From positions 1,061,001 through 1,125,000 of the forward strand of contig NC_092673.1 of assembly GCF_964355755.1 (NCBI RefSeq): DNA of 64,000 nucleotides, read 5' to 3'. The stretch's first letter is position 1, and each line of letters starts with the position of its first letter. This stretch comes from Antedon mediterranea (lineage: Eukaryota > Echinodermata > Crinoidea > Comatulida > Antedonidae). The notes beneath the pieces are model-generated. The model was not told the DNA's origin and searched no databases. It was given only the letters and a program-made list of their open reading frames with translations. The translations under genes were made by a program, and so were the position numbers. Positions 35,717 to 48,888 of the stretch are shown here, one piece after another.

Positions 35717-38700
35717 CACTGAATTAGAATAAGAATATATTTATTTTAATATAATAGTATTTAATGCAAAGGTTATAAATATTAATTGTTTTTAACTAAT
35801 ATTAGATCATTGTAAGGTGTTTTTTAAAATCCAAATTAAACTTTTGAGCTAATATTAAAGCATGGTATACAGTAGTATTATATTTGTGCAGTGCATTGAC
35901 AAAGTATTTTTTAAAATTTGATTTAAGGGATTACAAAGTTTGTATCTAATGAATAGCCTATTATTAATACTATTCATCATGATACATAATTTTACATTTT
36001 AATAAAGATATAACATTCTTATAATACTAAATAAACTTAAGGCCAGAAAACTTAAATAGGATGGTGATAAATAATAGAAAAATAAATCATTTTTTACTGT
36101 CATTACGTTTATTTGTATGCTGTAGAAATTGTTATTTGTAAAACGTATTTGGCGCCCTCTATACCCATGAAAATATTTTAACTTTTTTTTGTTGACCACG
36201 TGTGTCGCGGGTGATTTGAACGGTCAGACGTGACAGACAAGGTGTGTGGAGGTGGTAGCCTAGCTAGGTAGGTGTATTGAATCAATATTATATTCAATAA
36301 TAATTATTTAAATTGAATAGCCTAATCTTAAATGAAATGCTAATGCAAAAAGTATCTACTGTATAATTTAAAAAAGCCTAGGCCTAGCTAGCCTAAACCT
36401 ACCTTCCTACCTAGCTAGGCTAGGCCTAGACGTCAAGCAGAGGAGGGAGTGCCATTTAATCTATCTATAGTCGCTCTACTAGGCTATGGTGGGTGTAGCC
36501 TAATATAGTCCTACTTTAATAACCTATTATTGCCTAATATGCCTAGGCCCTAGCCTAGTGATTATGGCTAATTAATGAGCCACCAAATTATAACAATGTA
36601 TATGTTTGGTGTATTGATTGAACCAACAAAGGGATAAAAATATTAATAAAATAAAATATTGTTTCAAGCTAGATATAGGCCTAGCTAGCTTATAAATAAT
36701 ATATGTATGCACACACCACAATTTTCCTATGTAGATTTCTTTTATTTATTTTTTTTTCAGTTTAGTTCACTCTTCCTATCATATCTCCTGCCTTCTTCAA
36801 GTCAAGAAAAGGTAAGAAGATTAAATATTTCAATAAACCATTAACACCTTGGGAATGGTGGTTTTTTATGTGATATGCTGTCCGATACTTGATTGATGTC
36901 TTAAGTCATGAATGTTCTGCTGGGTAACGTGTGAAGGAACACCAACTCCATATACGACTACACCCCTCTCTGTGGTGCTAAATCCTGTAATGAAAATTGT
37001 AATTTACTTTTCTTGTGACTATTCATCTTTTACTGAAATATTTAGTATTTAATAAGGTTAAATAAACCTAGGAGTCATGTCGATTCAATTGCATATTAAA
37101 AGCTTTGACATTGTATCGATGGACCAGTCCTATATTAAAAATTAGATTGTTTAAAATTCTGCAGTTCTGTTTATAACAAATCTACTAATACTAAAAGCAC
37201 TTAGTCTAAACAAGTATCATTACATTGTTCTGTCATAAAATGTTAATACTTATCAATAACATAAGGTAAGATAGTTATATGACCTTATTTGGAAATCATG
37301 AATATTCATAAGATGGTTATTATTAGTAACATATTCTTGGCATTTAGCAGACACATAGATAATAACCTAATACATTAATAATATAAATATTTATAAACCG
37401 TGGTAAAGACGTTAATGTAACTAATGTTTACAACATGAGTTAATGACACCATGTTATAAGGAGCAGATTAATGTGTTAAACAGAAGCATTTATAGTGAAA
37501 ACAGATTTCTTTTAGTTCAAATAAAGTTTACAAAATAAGCAAAGTAAACCTATGCAATAACTGAGTCATTCTTTCATTTAAAAACTGGATTTGGTTTTCA
37601 AATATAGTTTAATTTAAAACCTTCCTACTAACTAGTACAGTTCCGGTCCTTGTGTATGTATGGAAGAAGCATGCAATAGCAACATTTTGGAAATTATTTG
37701 TTTATTTGTATAAACATTTCTTCATGTTATTAAAAAAAAAAAACATGGAACAAAACATACAAACAAAAGCACACTCTGCCTAGCATAGAGCAACATAATA
37801 TTGTCTATTAATTAGGGTAATATTGGAGTAGACTATAAGCAGCCTAATTTAAAACAGAAAATGTCCTGTTTTTCAATTACTTTTGATTGAAAAGTACAGT
37901 GCCTGTAATATCAGATTACTGTAAAGATCTTTTAACAATGGTGTATAGCGCCCTCATATAGAATAAAAGGGGGAAAAAAAGATTACTAATACTAGTTAAT
38001 TTGAATAAACACCAATAAATATTTACAGCTTTTTTCTCATAAAAACATTAATTGTATACACTTTACTTTAGATGTTTAATTATTTATGAGTCACTCATGG
38101 TGTGATATTGTATAACACTTTACATAACAGTATACTGTACATTAATCTCAGTTATAAGCCCAGTTAAACCTAGTTATAAGCCCTAACATTATCAAACAAT
38201 TAATTGTTTCTTTTTTAAAAATACAGTACTGTAAGTAGGGAAATTTTATATTTGTTATTATACGGTATTGAATTGAACACAAATAGAAACAAAAAATCCA
38301 GGACTCGCAATTGAAAGTCATTTTTCTGTCTTTAAACAAAATGATTTAGTACGACTAAGTTCAATAGCCTACAGTAGGATTGAAAAGGCATAAAAAAAAT
38401 CTACAAGTCTCGCAATGATCTTCTGTAGTACAATTGTTTGTTTTAACATGTCCCTAGATTTATATACCTTTCCCTAGACCCATTTACAGTGCTTTAATTT
38501 AGTAGTGGCCTCTTGGAAAAATAAATACAGCTTTTTATGTGTCTAAGGCATGATGTAAGTATACACTATTTCTATACACAATCACTGTATAGTGTATTGT
38601 AATTTGAAATTGACGTTAATAAAAAGAAGTAGACCTATCGTATGAGAATTATATTGGTTGGTGGGAATACTGTAGGCGTAAATTTGAATATTTAGGCCTA

Positions 38701-38776
38701 TTACAAAAAGTCTGTTTATGCACCTTGATCTCTAGCTAAAAGTTAATAATCAGTAGGAATAAGTCACACCTGAAAC

Positions 38777-38870
38777 CTTGTCTACACTATCAAACATTTG
38801 ACATCTGACAACAAACGTAATGTGCCCAAATATATCATATTTTTTTGTCACAGAAGAGAGAGTCTTTACT
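38777..38870. mobile_element. Palindromic element, family P2, partial
   Basis: CCTTGTCTACACTATCAAAC and AATGTGCCCAAATATATCAT are recognisable. The right arm is eroded to TTTTTTTGTCACAGAAGAG. Confidence 0.45.
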
Positions 38871-39169
38871 CGAATGGGCTTAACACTAAAACAGTCAAGT
38901 ATTTGAATTTACCCTTTCTATAGGTAATGTTCTATCTTAACTAAGAGGATGGTGCTTAGGATGCCAAATAGGATGGAGTCTTTTACATATTAGACTAAAA
39001 TTGCCATTTACCATGAGCATCTACTGTATGTAGATCATGTGTGTTGAGTTTTCATCTAAGCTCGACGACGTCAATTTGGTTATTTGCTAGAGTCCTCAGA
39101 GACGCCACTTCTGCTTTGTTAAATTAGTATATATTATGTATGATTTTAAATTTACTACATACTGCGGAA

Positions 39170-39285
39170 AATCACAGGTCGGGTCCCAAATAAAATGTAA
39201 TTGTGAATGTTTAAATGTAAAATTTCCAATTGTTATGTTTTTATGAATATTGGACAATAAAAGTTTTTGAATTTTGAATTTTTTG
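39170..39285 (+). mobile_element. Probable LINE 3' tail
   Basis: Shows CCCAAATAAAATG, then GGACAATAAAAGTTTTTGAA and a short TTTGAA repeat, as in the other retrotransposon 3' ends of this window. No coding part is recognised. Confidence 0.3.
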
Positions 39286-39754
39286 GAACAAAAATAGTGA
39301 TATAATGTGTACAAACCAGATGAACATTCAGAGTCAAATTAGCGATATAGCTATGACATTTTGTTACATTGTAGAGGCCTCCTATATGATCAGTTATATT
39401 TGCTTCAGATTGCCATTGCCAAATTAATGTCATTAAGTAATTAAAAACTAATCATAAATTGCTTAGCAACCTAATGACCATTTCAAATGAATGCTACGTT
39501 CTGGCCTAGAATCCTGCTGTTTGATAAGAATGTTCGACTGTCAACTTCATAACAAAATATTTTGATGGATGCTTGTCCTTTGTCATACTGACAGTGAAAG
39601 TATAGGTTGAGCGATATACCATCCTTATCTAACTATTTTTATATACAAAGTCTAATTGAATTCTTTATCTATTACGCCATATATTTTATTTGATTGTATT
39701 TTTTTTAGGATTAAAACGGTTTTATAACAATAATTACATCAAAAATCAAATTAG

Positions 39755-39865
39755 GGAAGAATGCTATGGGTATCAGCATAGAGATATTATCTCTATGGTA
39801 TCAGTGACTGGATCTCAATGGAGATACAAAATAAAATTAGCAAAAACCTAAAAAGTAAAACAGCT
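39755..39865 (-). repeat. Dispersed repeat R3, copy 2
   Basis: On the minus strand it reads CTGTTTTACTTTTTAGG, then TTTTGTATCTCCATTGAGAT and CCAGTCACTGATACC. It shares the CCAG(C/T)CACTGATACC block with copy 1, which copy 3 lacks. Confidence 0.5.
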
Positions 39866-40560
39866 AGACAAATTTGGCTTTATTAGTGCAAGGCTATTAA
39901 TACAATTTAAAACATAAAGTCACTAGAACATTTACAATATTCAGAAATAAGTTAAAAGTTAGTTACAAACCACCAATTGCGTATGTTTTATGATTACACA
40001 GTTGATTCCAATAGAAACAACTGGAATGCTATTGTTCTTAAGATTCTTGACATTGTAAATTACCCCATTACTAAACTTGTGAAGGATACACATCCCTAGC
40101 CACCATACAGTCGCCAAATAATTTGTTATTGAAATAAACTACCAGATTAAACACTTGTTATAACATACAACATCCTTAAATAGGTGGATTGTTGGCCTAC
40201 TGTTTCTTTGTCTTCTAAAATAATTTATATTATCTTATATCACAATTTATTTGATTAATAAAGGGATGATTTTTTTTATTTATGTGGTGCTCAAAATTTA
40301 AATTATTTTGTGTTTTCACTATACTATTATCTTCTACTATATTTATTATTAAATTATTAAATTATTAGAGAACATTTATAAAATGGCAAAACAGGTGAAA
40401 TCTGTCAGTAATGAAAGTAAGTGCTTAATTTTAAGCAATAGGCTTAAGGGCCTCTTTACTCAAATTTCACTTCTAGTAAATTCGGCACTGAATGTAAAAG
40501 TACTTATTTGCCTTTTTTGCTTATTCATTCATAAATAAATGTGTTATCCAGTGAGCATAA

Positions 40561-40715
40561 GTTCTACACTATCAAACTAGTTTGACAAAAAAAATGTGAT
40601 GTGCCCAAATATGGTAGTGATATGCCCAAATATGGTAGTAGTATGACATCATGTCCGTGTATGGGCACATCATATTGTTTGTGCCACCTAAATGTTGATA
40701 GTGTAGACGGAGCTT
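40561..40715. mobile_element. Palindromic element, family P2
   Basis: GTTCTACACTATCAAACTAG to GATAGTGTAGACGGAGCTT, with two GATATGCCCAAATATGGTAG-type units inside. Confidence 0.75.
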
Positions 40716-41060
40716 TAGGGTTACATTTGGCATTTGCTTTGTGATCAAAAAATAAAATAAATTGAAATACATAAACACAGTTATAATTCTCAAACATTGT
40801 TCACCACAAGCATTGAAATCATGTGTAGAAGACCATTAACACGTACTAATATTCAGATCCTGTCGAGAACAACACTAGTTTTTAAAACGATATTGGCTAC
40901 AGTATGATCATTAGCTAATGAATAAAACTGAGTTAGTTTCTAGTTAATCGACAGAGAACAACAGAGACATATTCACATAAACCAGGGAGTTCTTATTAGT
41001 AACTCCCTGCATAAACTACATTAATAATTACATTTCTAGTTTGTATAATTTTGTTTCCTA

Positions 41061-41241
41061 AAGCGTGGTTCCCACTAGCGACGCAACACAAGGACGTAAC
41101 GCAACGCAAGTGAATTGACCAATCACAAGCGATGGCTTATTCGCTTGTGGTTGCTAACTGTCTATAACTTCGCTTGTCATTGGTTAAAACGCTTGCGTTG
41201 CGTTTACGTCCTTGCGTTACGTTCTAGTGGGAACCACGCTT
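41061..41241. mobile_element. Palindromic element, family P1, best copy
   Basis: Perfect outer inverted repeats AAGCGTGGTTCCCACTAG / CTAGTGGGAACCACGCTT are flanked by TA on both sides, as expected for a TA target duplication of the Tc1/mariner kind. There is no coding capacity. It is the reference copy for the family in this window. Confidence 0.85.
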
Positions 41242-41914
41242 TAGTAAACTTATTTTATGTAAAATAATATGTAACATTTATTTAACTTTTTCCTGGTATA
41301 AGATGACTTAATAAACAGCAAAGTTTAAAAATACATTTTTCTAAAGAATATAGAATTCATGGTCAGCATTTCTTTGTACTTTGTTTTGTTTGTCATCAAA
41401 TGTATTACCAGTTGTTTTCTGGTCACGCTTATTCTAATCACAGCAGCAGCTTCTCATCATGGGGGAGTTACTTATCGGAAGTAATAGTTCTACACTTGTG
41501 ATTTCACAGTCTCTGTCTTTCTCATTACCCACACAATTAATGTTATCGCCCACAGCTTTATATTTTAGAGTATTTTTAAAAAGTTGTGTGGTTTTTAGAG
41601 ATTGGAACTTATGTAAAAGGAAATAACATCTATTATCATTGAATGGCTGTAAGCAAGTGAAGGCAGTGTGGGCTGTTGCCGTTAGTTGAATGATTTGATG
41701 TTGTATTGTTATTTAAAGTACTTTTTACAACAGTTAGTTTCTATAAAAATGAAGAAAATTAAAGTCATACAGTTAATACTGAAATATCAAATTTCTTGTA
41801 GTTTTTTTTTTCAGCTCAGTTTTATTCTTGTTAATTGATAAATTTTATTTTTAGATATTTCTGAGAAACACAAATATTTCTTGCAATTTTCTCATTTTCA
41901 TGTTTTATTCTTGG

Positions 41915-42807
41915 GGTCTGTTTCCGCTGAAAAAATGAAAATAATCGATTTTTTCCAGTCACCGCAAACCACAAAAATAATCGCGTTGCAATTGAAAATT
42001 GCTACGACTTTAAGCGGTTATTCAGGTAATCGGTTTTTAAAATCACGTCATCATTCTCCCACAGCGCAGTTCAAGTTATGAAAGGCCGATGAGAGTTGGT
42101 TTGTTTACATTCTATCGCTGCCTAAAACTCTCACATGTAGGATTAAAAATTACTCTTACGTAAAGCTATATTATTTGTAAAATAAACATCTAGGCCTACT
42201 ACCGTACCACATACAACAGAATAATGATGTTATATTAATAAGGACACGTCGGCGAAAAAAGTTCGTTTCGCCGTTCGTTGGTTCTACCTTCGGCCTGCTA
42301 GGCCTAGGCCTATGCTATATATTTCTACCAAACAAACAGGCCTAAAAAATGACATGTAAAACATCGTTAGCCTGGACTGGTGGTATGTAACGGGTGTACT
42401 TGTAACACAGAATCCTGGAGTCTCTCGGTATAATTCTTCCCCACAAAATAATAAAAATCAAATGTTTAACATTTGATTGTTATTCGGTCTACATCGCGAT
42501 CGTGGTTTTGCTGATCGCCGTCGATATTGCGCAAATAAACAGCATGCTTTGTGACGTGAATAAGTTTGTCATACTCTAGAGGTCAAAGTGAGGTCAATAA
42601 TCGCTATTTGTGTTGCAGCTCAAAACTGCTCCGCAATAAGCGGTTAAAACAAGAAATAATCGATTAAAACACGCAATGGATTGAGTGTTTTTAATCGGTT
42701 ATTTTTAATCGGTTATTTTATTTTGCGCCGTTTCTGCTGCCCAAAAATAATCGATTAAAAAAATAAACGGTTAATAATCGATTATTTCTGCTCAGCAGAA
42801 ACAGGCC
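41915..42807. mobile_element. 893-bp DNA transposon with GGCCTGTTTCTGCTG ends (family A)
   Basis: The left end GGTCTGTTTCCGCTG and right end CAGCAGAAACAGGCC are inverted copies (13 of 15). Perfect 5-bp target duplications CTTGG flank it (41910-41914 and 42808-42812). Just inside both ends lie many AATCGATTA/AATCGGTTA words in both directions, so the end regions can fold on themselves. The middle is unrelated sequence with no credible ORF. It sits in the second copy of an approximately 81-bp tandem duplication of the host (first copy from 41819), so the empty site is visible beside it. It is non-autonomous and its superfamily is unknown. Confidence 0.7.
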
Positions 42808-43122
42808 CTTGGATAAATTTTATTTTTAGATATTTCTCAGAAGTATGAAGCACAATTATTGATTATTTAAATTGTTTTTAATTGTAATGGCTATATGATA
42901 AGTTGCATTGCCAGATTAATAATTACTGGCCAGTTAATAGAGATTCGTCATCAAAATCTTTGTTGTGATCTACTATCATCAATATCTGCATCATCATCAT
43001 TAATAATCGGTCATTATCATTATCATAATCGTCAAAATCAGCATCTATATAAATATATATATATAAATGTAACTAAAATTGGAACATTTTAACATTTTTA
43101 ATATGCTTTTAAGGGTTCATTA

Positions 43123-43284
43123 CACTTTGTCTACACTATCAAACTAGTTTGAAAAAAAAATTTTGATTTGTGTAAATATGGTAGTGATATACCCAAATGT
43201 GGTAGTGATATGATGTAATCATGTCCATATATGGGCACATCACATTTTTTTATCACATAAAGTTTGATAGTGTAGACAGAGCTT
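43123..43284. mobile_element. Palindromic element, family P2
   Basis: CTTTGTCTACACTATCAAAC to GATAGTGTAGACAGAGCTT, full length, with the central GGTAGTGATAT units and ATGTCCATATATGGGCACAT. Confidence 0.75.
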
Positions 43285-44110
43285 TAGATTTATGGAAATA
43301 ATGATGATCTGTTTGATCTGTTATCATTGATGTTTGGTCACTGTCATGTTTACTCCAGAAAATTGACTTCAACGCCTTGTTTATTAGTGATTTGTCATTT
43401 TTGTTTACTTTCTTTAAAGCCCTAATGAAAGGTAACCTCATAAAACATCATGTAAAATAAATTGATATTCATAAATCATTTTTGTAAACGACGTAAAGCA
43501 ATTTCTTGATACCATAATACTTTTCAAATTGCAGTCTGTTAAATACTGAACTGCTCCAACTTATGTGTGTATAAATAGAATTAATTGGTCAAGAAAAAAA
43601 GCCAATTTCCTGTGAAATGATGTAGGGAACCATTGTTATTAGTAACATGTCTTATAATATATCAAGGTGAACTTAATAATAATTATTTTTTTGTATTTAT
43701 GTTGCATTGCAATGTTTCAAAATCATACCATTGGGGAAACGTTTATTTGAGGATACTCCAATGATGCATTTAAAATAGATTTATAAATCTTGGTAATCAA
43801 AAATTGATACTTGTTCCCAGGATGAAGGAAAGTAACATGAAAGTCACATTCAGAAATTGAAATCATTAATGTTCTTTTTTAGTCTTATTTTAATGTGTTT
43901 GTACCTTCAATATTTCAACATATTTGTTTATTACTTTTCTCTGTTGTAGATAGCTGGATGGCAACGATCGAGACAGCTGACATACATCCATTTGCTTCCG
44001 TTTCTTGCTTTGACTAAATATTTATCCACAGCAAGTCTTGTGCCAAAAGAAGACTGTGTTGATAAATGTTCAACAACTGTGTTCTGTTTGTATTTTTAAT
44101 ATATAATATA

Positions 44111-47100
44111 ATATAATAATAATAATAATAATATAGGCCTATATATAATACAGTAAGAATATTTAATATTATTATTACACAAAATTGCTTTGGATTTTGA
44201 CGCATAAAAATAAGAAATGTTTTCTACCTGAAATTCTTTGTGTTGTTTTATTTGTAAGACTTAAATTATTACCTTCTTAATTATATTATTTTAAATTGCT
44301 TTGCTTTTAAAAATAATTACTGTACTATTATAAGCTATTTCCAATATATGTTTGCTGTTTAATGTTCAGTGATGAATACAAATGTCATTTTTAATTATTA
44401 TGATTTAAAGTAAAAATAATTTAGCATCTTTGAATTAAAGGACAGCCAAAAAATGTTACTGCATGAATTTGCTAAAAATAATCAGCAATGATTTGGACCA
44501 ATGACCAATCAAAAAAAAAAATTTCACAGCTGTCCCGATCCATTCAGATTTGATTGTACAATTATAAGGTTGTGTTATGCACTTTTTTTTACTTAATATA
44601 CTTTTGAACCAATTTCTTTAATTGTTGATAGTTTTATCGGTTAATGAGCGTCTCAGCTGTTTCCATTAGTACGTCGTTAGATTACTCATAATTAAAATTT
44701 CTTTCAAGATATTCTATAGCGATAGTAAGCATTTCATTGGATGACTTCAATGTGAACCTTAATTCTCATGTGTTAACTCATCCCCTTGGTAAATGAATTC
44801 AGTTGAGATTATGCAATAATGTTAACATACGCCGCTAAGCTTATCTTCATCCTAAATGGCGAAATATTATTACGGAGCGATGAAGCATGTTATGTCAAAT
44901 GATATCGGAAACTTTCCCTTTTGAATTAATTTACATATTGCCTTCACCTGTAGTGTGAATCTGGGTTCAAATATTAATATTTGCATTAAATGTCACTTAA
45001 CAGTAATCAAATTTAGAACTGTAACAGCCAAATTATGCTGAGAACCTTGACAAAATATTACATTGAAATATATCATTGCGAAATGGAAAACATTAGTGTC
45101 AAATATATAATTGTAAGTTACAATTATGTTTGATCTTCGGGATGTTGTTAAAAATTAAGATGAGATGAAATTAGAAATGGCTGAATATTGGGATGTGACC
45201 TTTTGAGACACGCCGAAGCATACAGGTAAAAACATCAAAGCTACTCAAGTAGATCACCTGTGACTAGTTCCCATTTACTGTCGCCTGTAATAATATTAAT
45301 AAAGAAATGCAGTTTATAGTCAGTTAATATATATTTTATTTATGCGAAACCTGGCTCCAGTGCCAAACAAATTTAAACTTAATGTTTGAAGTACGGAGAA
45401 AAATGCTCCGAGGGAATGCCAGTCATTTTGTAATGAAATTTTGTCGTGTATGGTGCACAGCTTGCCAAGACGATCAACTTCTCTTCGTTAACGGTTCTGT
45501 ATAATGTTTCCAATTTGATTCATTTTAACAGATAAATTTACCTTTTCTCGTTAAAAGGTTTAAGATAACTGAACTTTGACTGATACACCAGGTGACGGTT
45601 TAATATCATCTAATTTTATTTTCCTTTTTCATTTAGAAATTGATTGCTGTATATTCGCCATGAACTCTGCCAGGATTTCTAGCTATGTTTGCCATTTAAA
45701 ACTTGCTTTTTACATTTAATAGTTTTTTATTTTGTCAGTGAGTAATCGTATTTGATTTATAAGCACACAACCCATCATACTCTTGAGGTTGTGGTGTGTG
45801 CGCATATTTTCTTCTCTTTTTATTATTTTCCAATAATGATAATTCCATTATTTAGTGAATTGAATGTATAAAACTTATTAAATATAATACTTTTAAATTG
45901 AATACTGCAATAGCAATTTAAAACCTCTTCAGCTGTTACTAAGAGGATTGCAATTTTATCGTGCATTTAGAACATAATTTAATGGTGATAACTAATAATT
46001 TGGCCTTTTTTATACGACTATTGACAAGTTCCTGTAATTTCGATCCATTATTCAAGTATTTTTAGAGCCGGAGTTTATCCCGTCTTTCCACGGAATTAAT
46101 CGCTAAATCCGTCAATTGAGTAATGAAGTGCTGTTGAACAAATCTTGTCATGTGACCAGGTTTACATTCATTTTCCTCGTATTCACTTTCATATTATTTT
46201 CCATAATTAAAAATGACTACTTCTAACATTACTAGTTAAAAGCCTTTTAAATTAATATCTGTCAGATACAGTATCAGGCATGAATTTAGTACCCTAACCC
46301 CCCCCCCCCCTCTCCCCCTTTACAATTTAAAGGGGGAGTACTTATTCTGTTCTATTTCATCTTTTTGTACGACTTAGTTCAAATGGTTAAAATGCCAGAA
46401 TATCTCTGCTCACAAATAAACAAGTATTATTTCTAAGCCTCTTAGTCTTAGTCAACTTTTAAATATTTTACTTTTTTGTAAATCCTTGAATCGTCTGTTT
46501 TTATTATTTTAAATCAATTTGTTCTTGGAATTCCAGCTTTCTTTATATGTTTGACATTAGTGTACAGCTGTGTTAATCGATGTCTAAGAATAAAGACGTA
46601 TTTTGGAAAAAAATATTCAAATAAGAACTATTTCTCACAAAAAACGCTGCTTATCTCAAGATAACTACTGCCTACATGCATCTCAATATTTATCAGCAAA
46701 AGTTTTTTTTTTCCCCAAACATGCTTTTGGTTGTGTGCATGCATGCCCATTCCAAGTTTCCAAATACCATTTTTTCATCAGTAGTAAACTACAAAGTACA
46801 AGCTATCGCATGGGAACTGTTTCCTAATTCTTTCCGTACTCTTGAATATACTGCCTAAAAAAGCGGCGCGAAAACTTCCTTTTTTGACTTTAAATACTAT
46901 ATCCATCTATCATTGACTTTCCATCCATAGAATTTGAACATATTACAGCACTGATTAACTGTGTAACTGTCTTGTGTACACTAGCTGTCAGACAACTAAT
47001 CAATTATTGTATTGCATTGATTATTAATTGTTTAATTATGATTTCATTTATCAATAATCAACATTTTCCCTCTCTCAATATACATTTAACATTGACACTA

Positions 47101-47639
47101 AGAAACACATGATTCTTTGCAAAATCTACTAGCGACCTTTTAAGATTATTCTTTGATGTGAGGGCGCCATAAAAGCATGTACAAGTTATTGATCTATCCA
47201 TACTATATTTGTGTATGAACTTTGAACTCTGCTATTTATACTGGTATAGTATATTTTACTAATTTTTGTGAAAACAAAGGCCAATTTTTTTATGACAGTT
47301 TATTACATGTTTATCATTTATGATAAGCAGTTAAAGAGACTCTATTTTTTATCACCTCCATATATTTTCAAATTTTGCAATACAACATTTCAGAATAAAC
47401 AAAGGCAATATTCGCTAAAGATTTTATGCCTGAAATTGTGCAGCAGAATTGTAGATTCATGTTTTATACAAATATAATATTGAAATGGCATCTTTATTCT
47501 GCTGCAATAAATGCAGTAACTATATTTTGTATTTGTATGGTAATTGTTGCTTCTACAGTGAGAAATGAAACCAAAAAAAAATCATACATTATTGTAGTAA
47601 ATGTATAGTTACTGGAGTAACTGCAGTAGAATATTTTGG
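44111..47639. other. Gene desert, no gene seen
   Basis: AT-rich with an (AAT)n run at about 44112-44133 and a C-run at 46300-46320. No paired splice sites with an open frame were found. Confidence 0.5.
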
Positions 47640-47825
47640 ATATGCTCAGGCACCAGAGAAATGGAACCAACTTCCTTGTTCCATCCGTTTACACTACATC
47701 CCTTTTTCACTTCAAATCTCTCATGAAAACTCACCTATTTAAATAGCTATTCTTTTCATATTTCGCTGTGAGACTCCGATAAAGAGCGCTTTAAATGTTT
47801 AATATTATTATTTTTTATGATATCA
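47640..47825 (+). mobile_element. LINE 3' end relic
   Basis: Two out-of-phase segments read APEKWNQLPCSIR and then FHFKSLMKTHLFK followed by TAG, the usual C-terminus of LINE ORF2. At least one frameshift lies between them. The 3' UTR with AGAGCGCTTTAAATGTTTAATATTATTATT follows, as in many non-LTR elements. Only the last 40 or so codons remain. Confidence 0.6.
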
Positions 47826-48888
47826 TCCCTAAGTTAGATGGATATCTTTAATCAATAAATATAACATTAGTTCAATAACATAATCTTTAAAAAGGTAGCT
47901 TTTATCCAAATTTAGGACTGCCAAATATGATGGATGTTTTGCTATACATTGCTAGCTGCTTCCATAGGTCAATAGCTTTTAACTTAACCTTCCTTACTAA
48001 TCTTATACTTCCAGCGTGGATTACAGAATGTGTCTTAGATGATGTATTACAGCGTTGAAGTTCATGTGTTTTAAAAACATCTGCTACATAAAGGTAATGT
48101 AATGATTATTTGTAGAAGTTTTTCAGACTTGAGAATCTATTTTGATCAATGATACCAAGATAACCTGAAGAACATCTAGATATTTAGCAAGTTTGTCGTG
48201 CTTAGCACTTGCTTATTGGTTTTCAAAGCGGCCAGTTAGTAATCTTGATCTACCGGACTCTATTACACCATATCAGTCCTGCAACACTTGATTCCCAATG
48301 CTGTATCTCCACATACTATCTATTTCCGAAGTAGGGTGCCTGTATCAATGGTTAAGGGTTATGTTACCACTATACATGTGAAAAATGTATTACCAAATAT
48401 TCCTATGATACTTCGGAAATATACAGTATACAGTACCAAGAATCTGCTGCCCGCAAAGGGGAATTTAAATAAATTTAAAACTTCAAAACTGTTAGTTGGA
48501 AATTTTGGACCCCATATTGGAACAAGACACATACCATATTTCTATACAAAATGTTTTTTTATACCGATTTTGAGGATATGCAGTATAAAGTCCAGGTTTG
48601 TTATTCATTTTCCATCATCAATTGAGTGTCACAGATCTAGGAGTTAGCTAACATAAAGCCGGCTTAAATCACAATCAAACGTTGATGGCAAATCACTCTT
48701 GACACTAAATAAGTAGTCTGTTGAAATCCAATCTATCAATATTCATTTACCTTGTCATGAACACCACAACAGTATTGAATGTTATTGATGTATGTTAGGT
48801 GTACATTAAAAATAATGCTGAACACTTGATTGTATTATGTTATATAACATTCACATTAGATCATAGACCCATACATTAGGTTTGAATA

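Larger units (their letters stand above)
36190..44110 (+). ncRNA. Possible spliced non-coding transcript downstream of FBXW4
   Basis: The best-bounded exon is 36761-36811: a polypyrimidine tract and CAG before it and G|GTAAGA after it. A possible first exon ends at about 36239 (ACAAG|GTGTGT) in a CpG-bearing stretch 470 bases after the FBXW4 stop. A possible last exon starts at 43950 after TTTTCTCTGTTGTAG. The last holds only a 19-codon ORF starting MATIETADIHP. A second frame runs open through the two later exons but matches nothing I recognise. These are splice-site patterns only and could be chance. Confidence 0.15.

Noticed and set aside
48288-48647. 119-codon plus-strand ORF
   Set aside because: Neither strand gives a known domain and composition is like the surroundings. 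It could be a worn transposon but nothing supports a gene.
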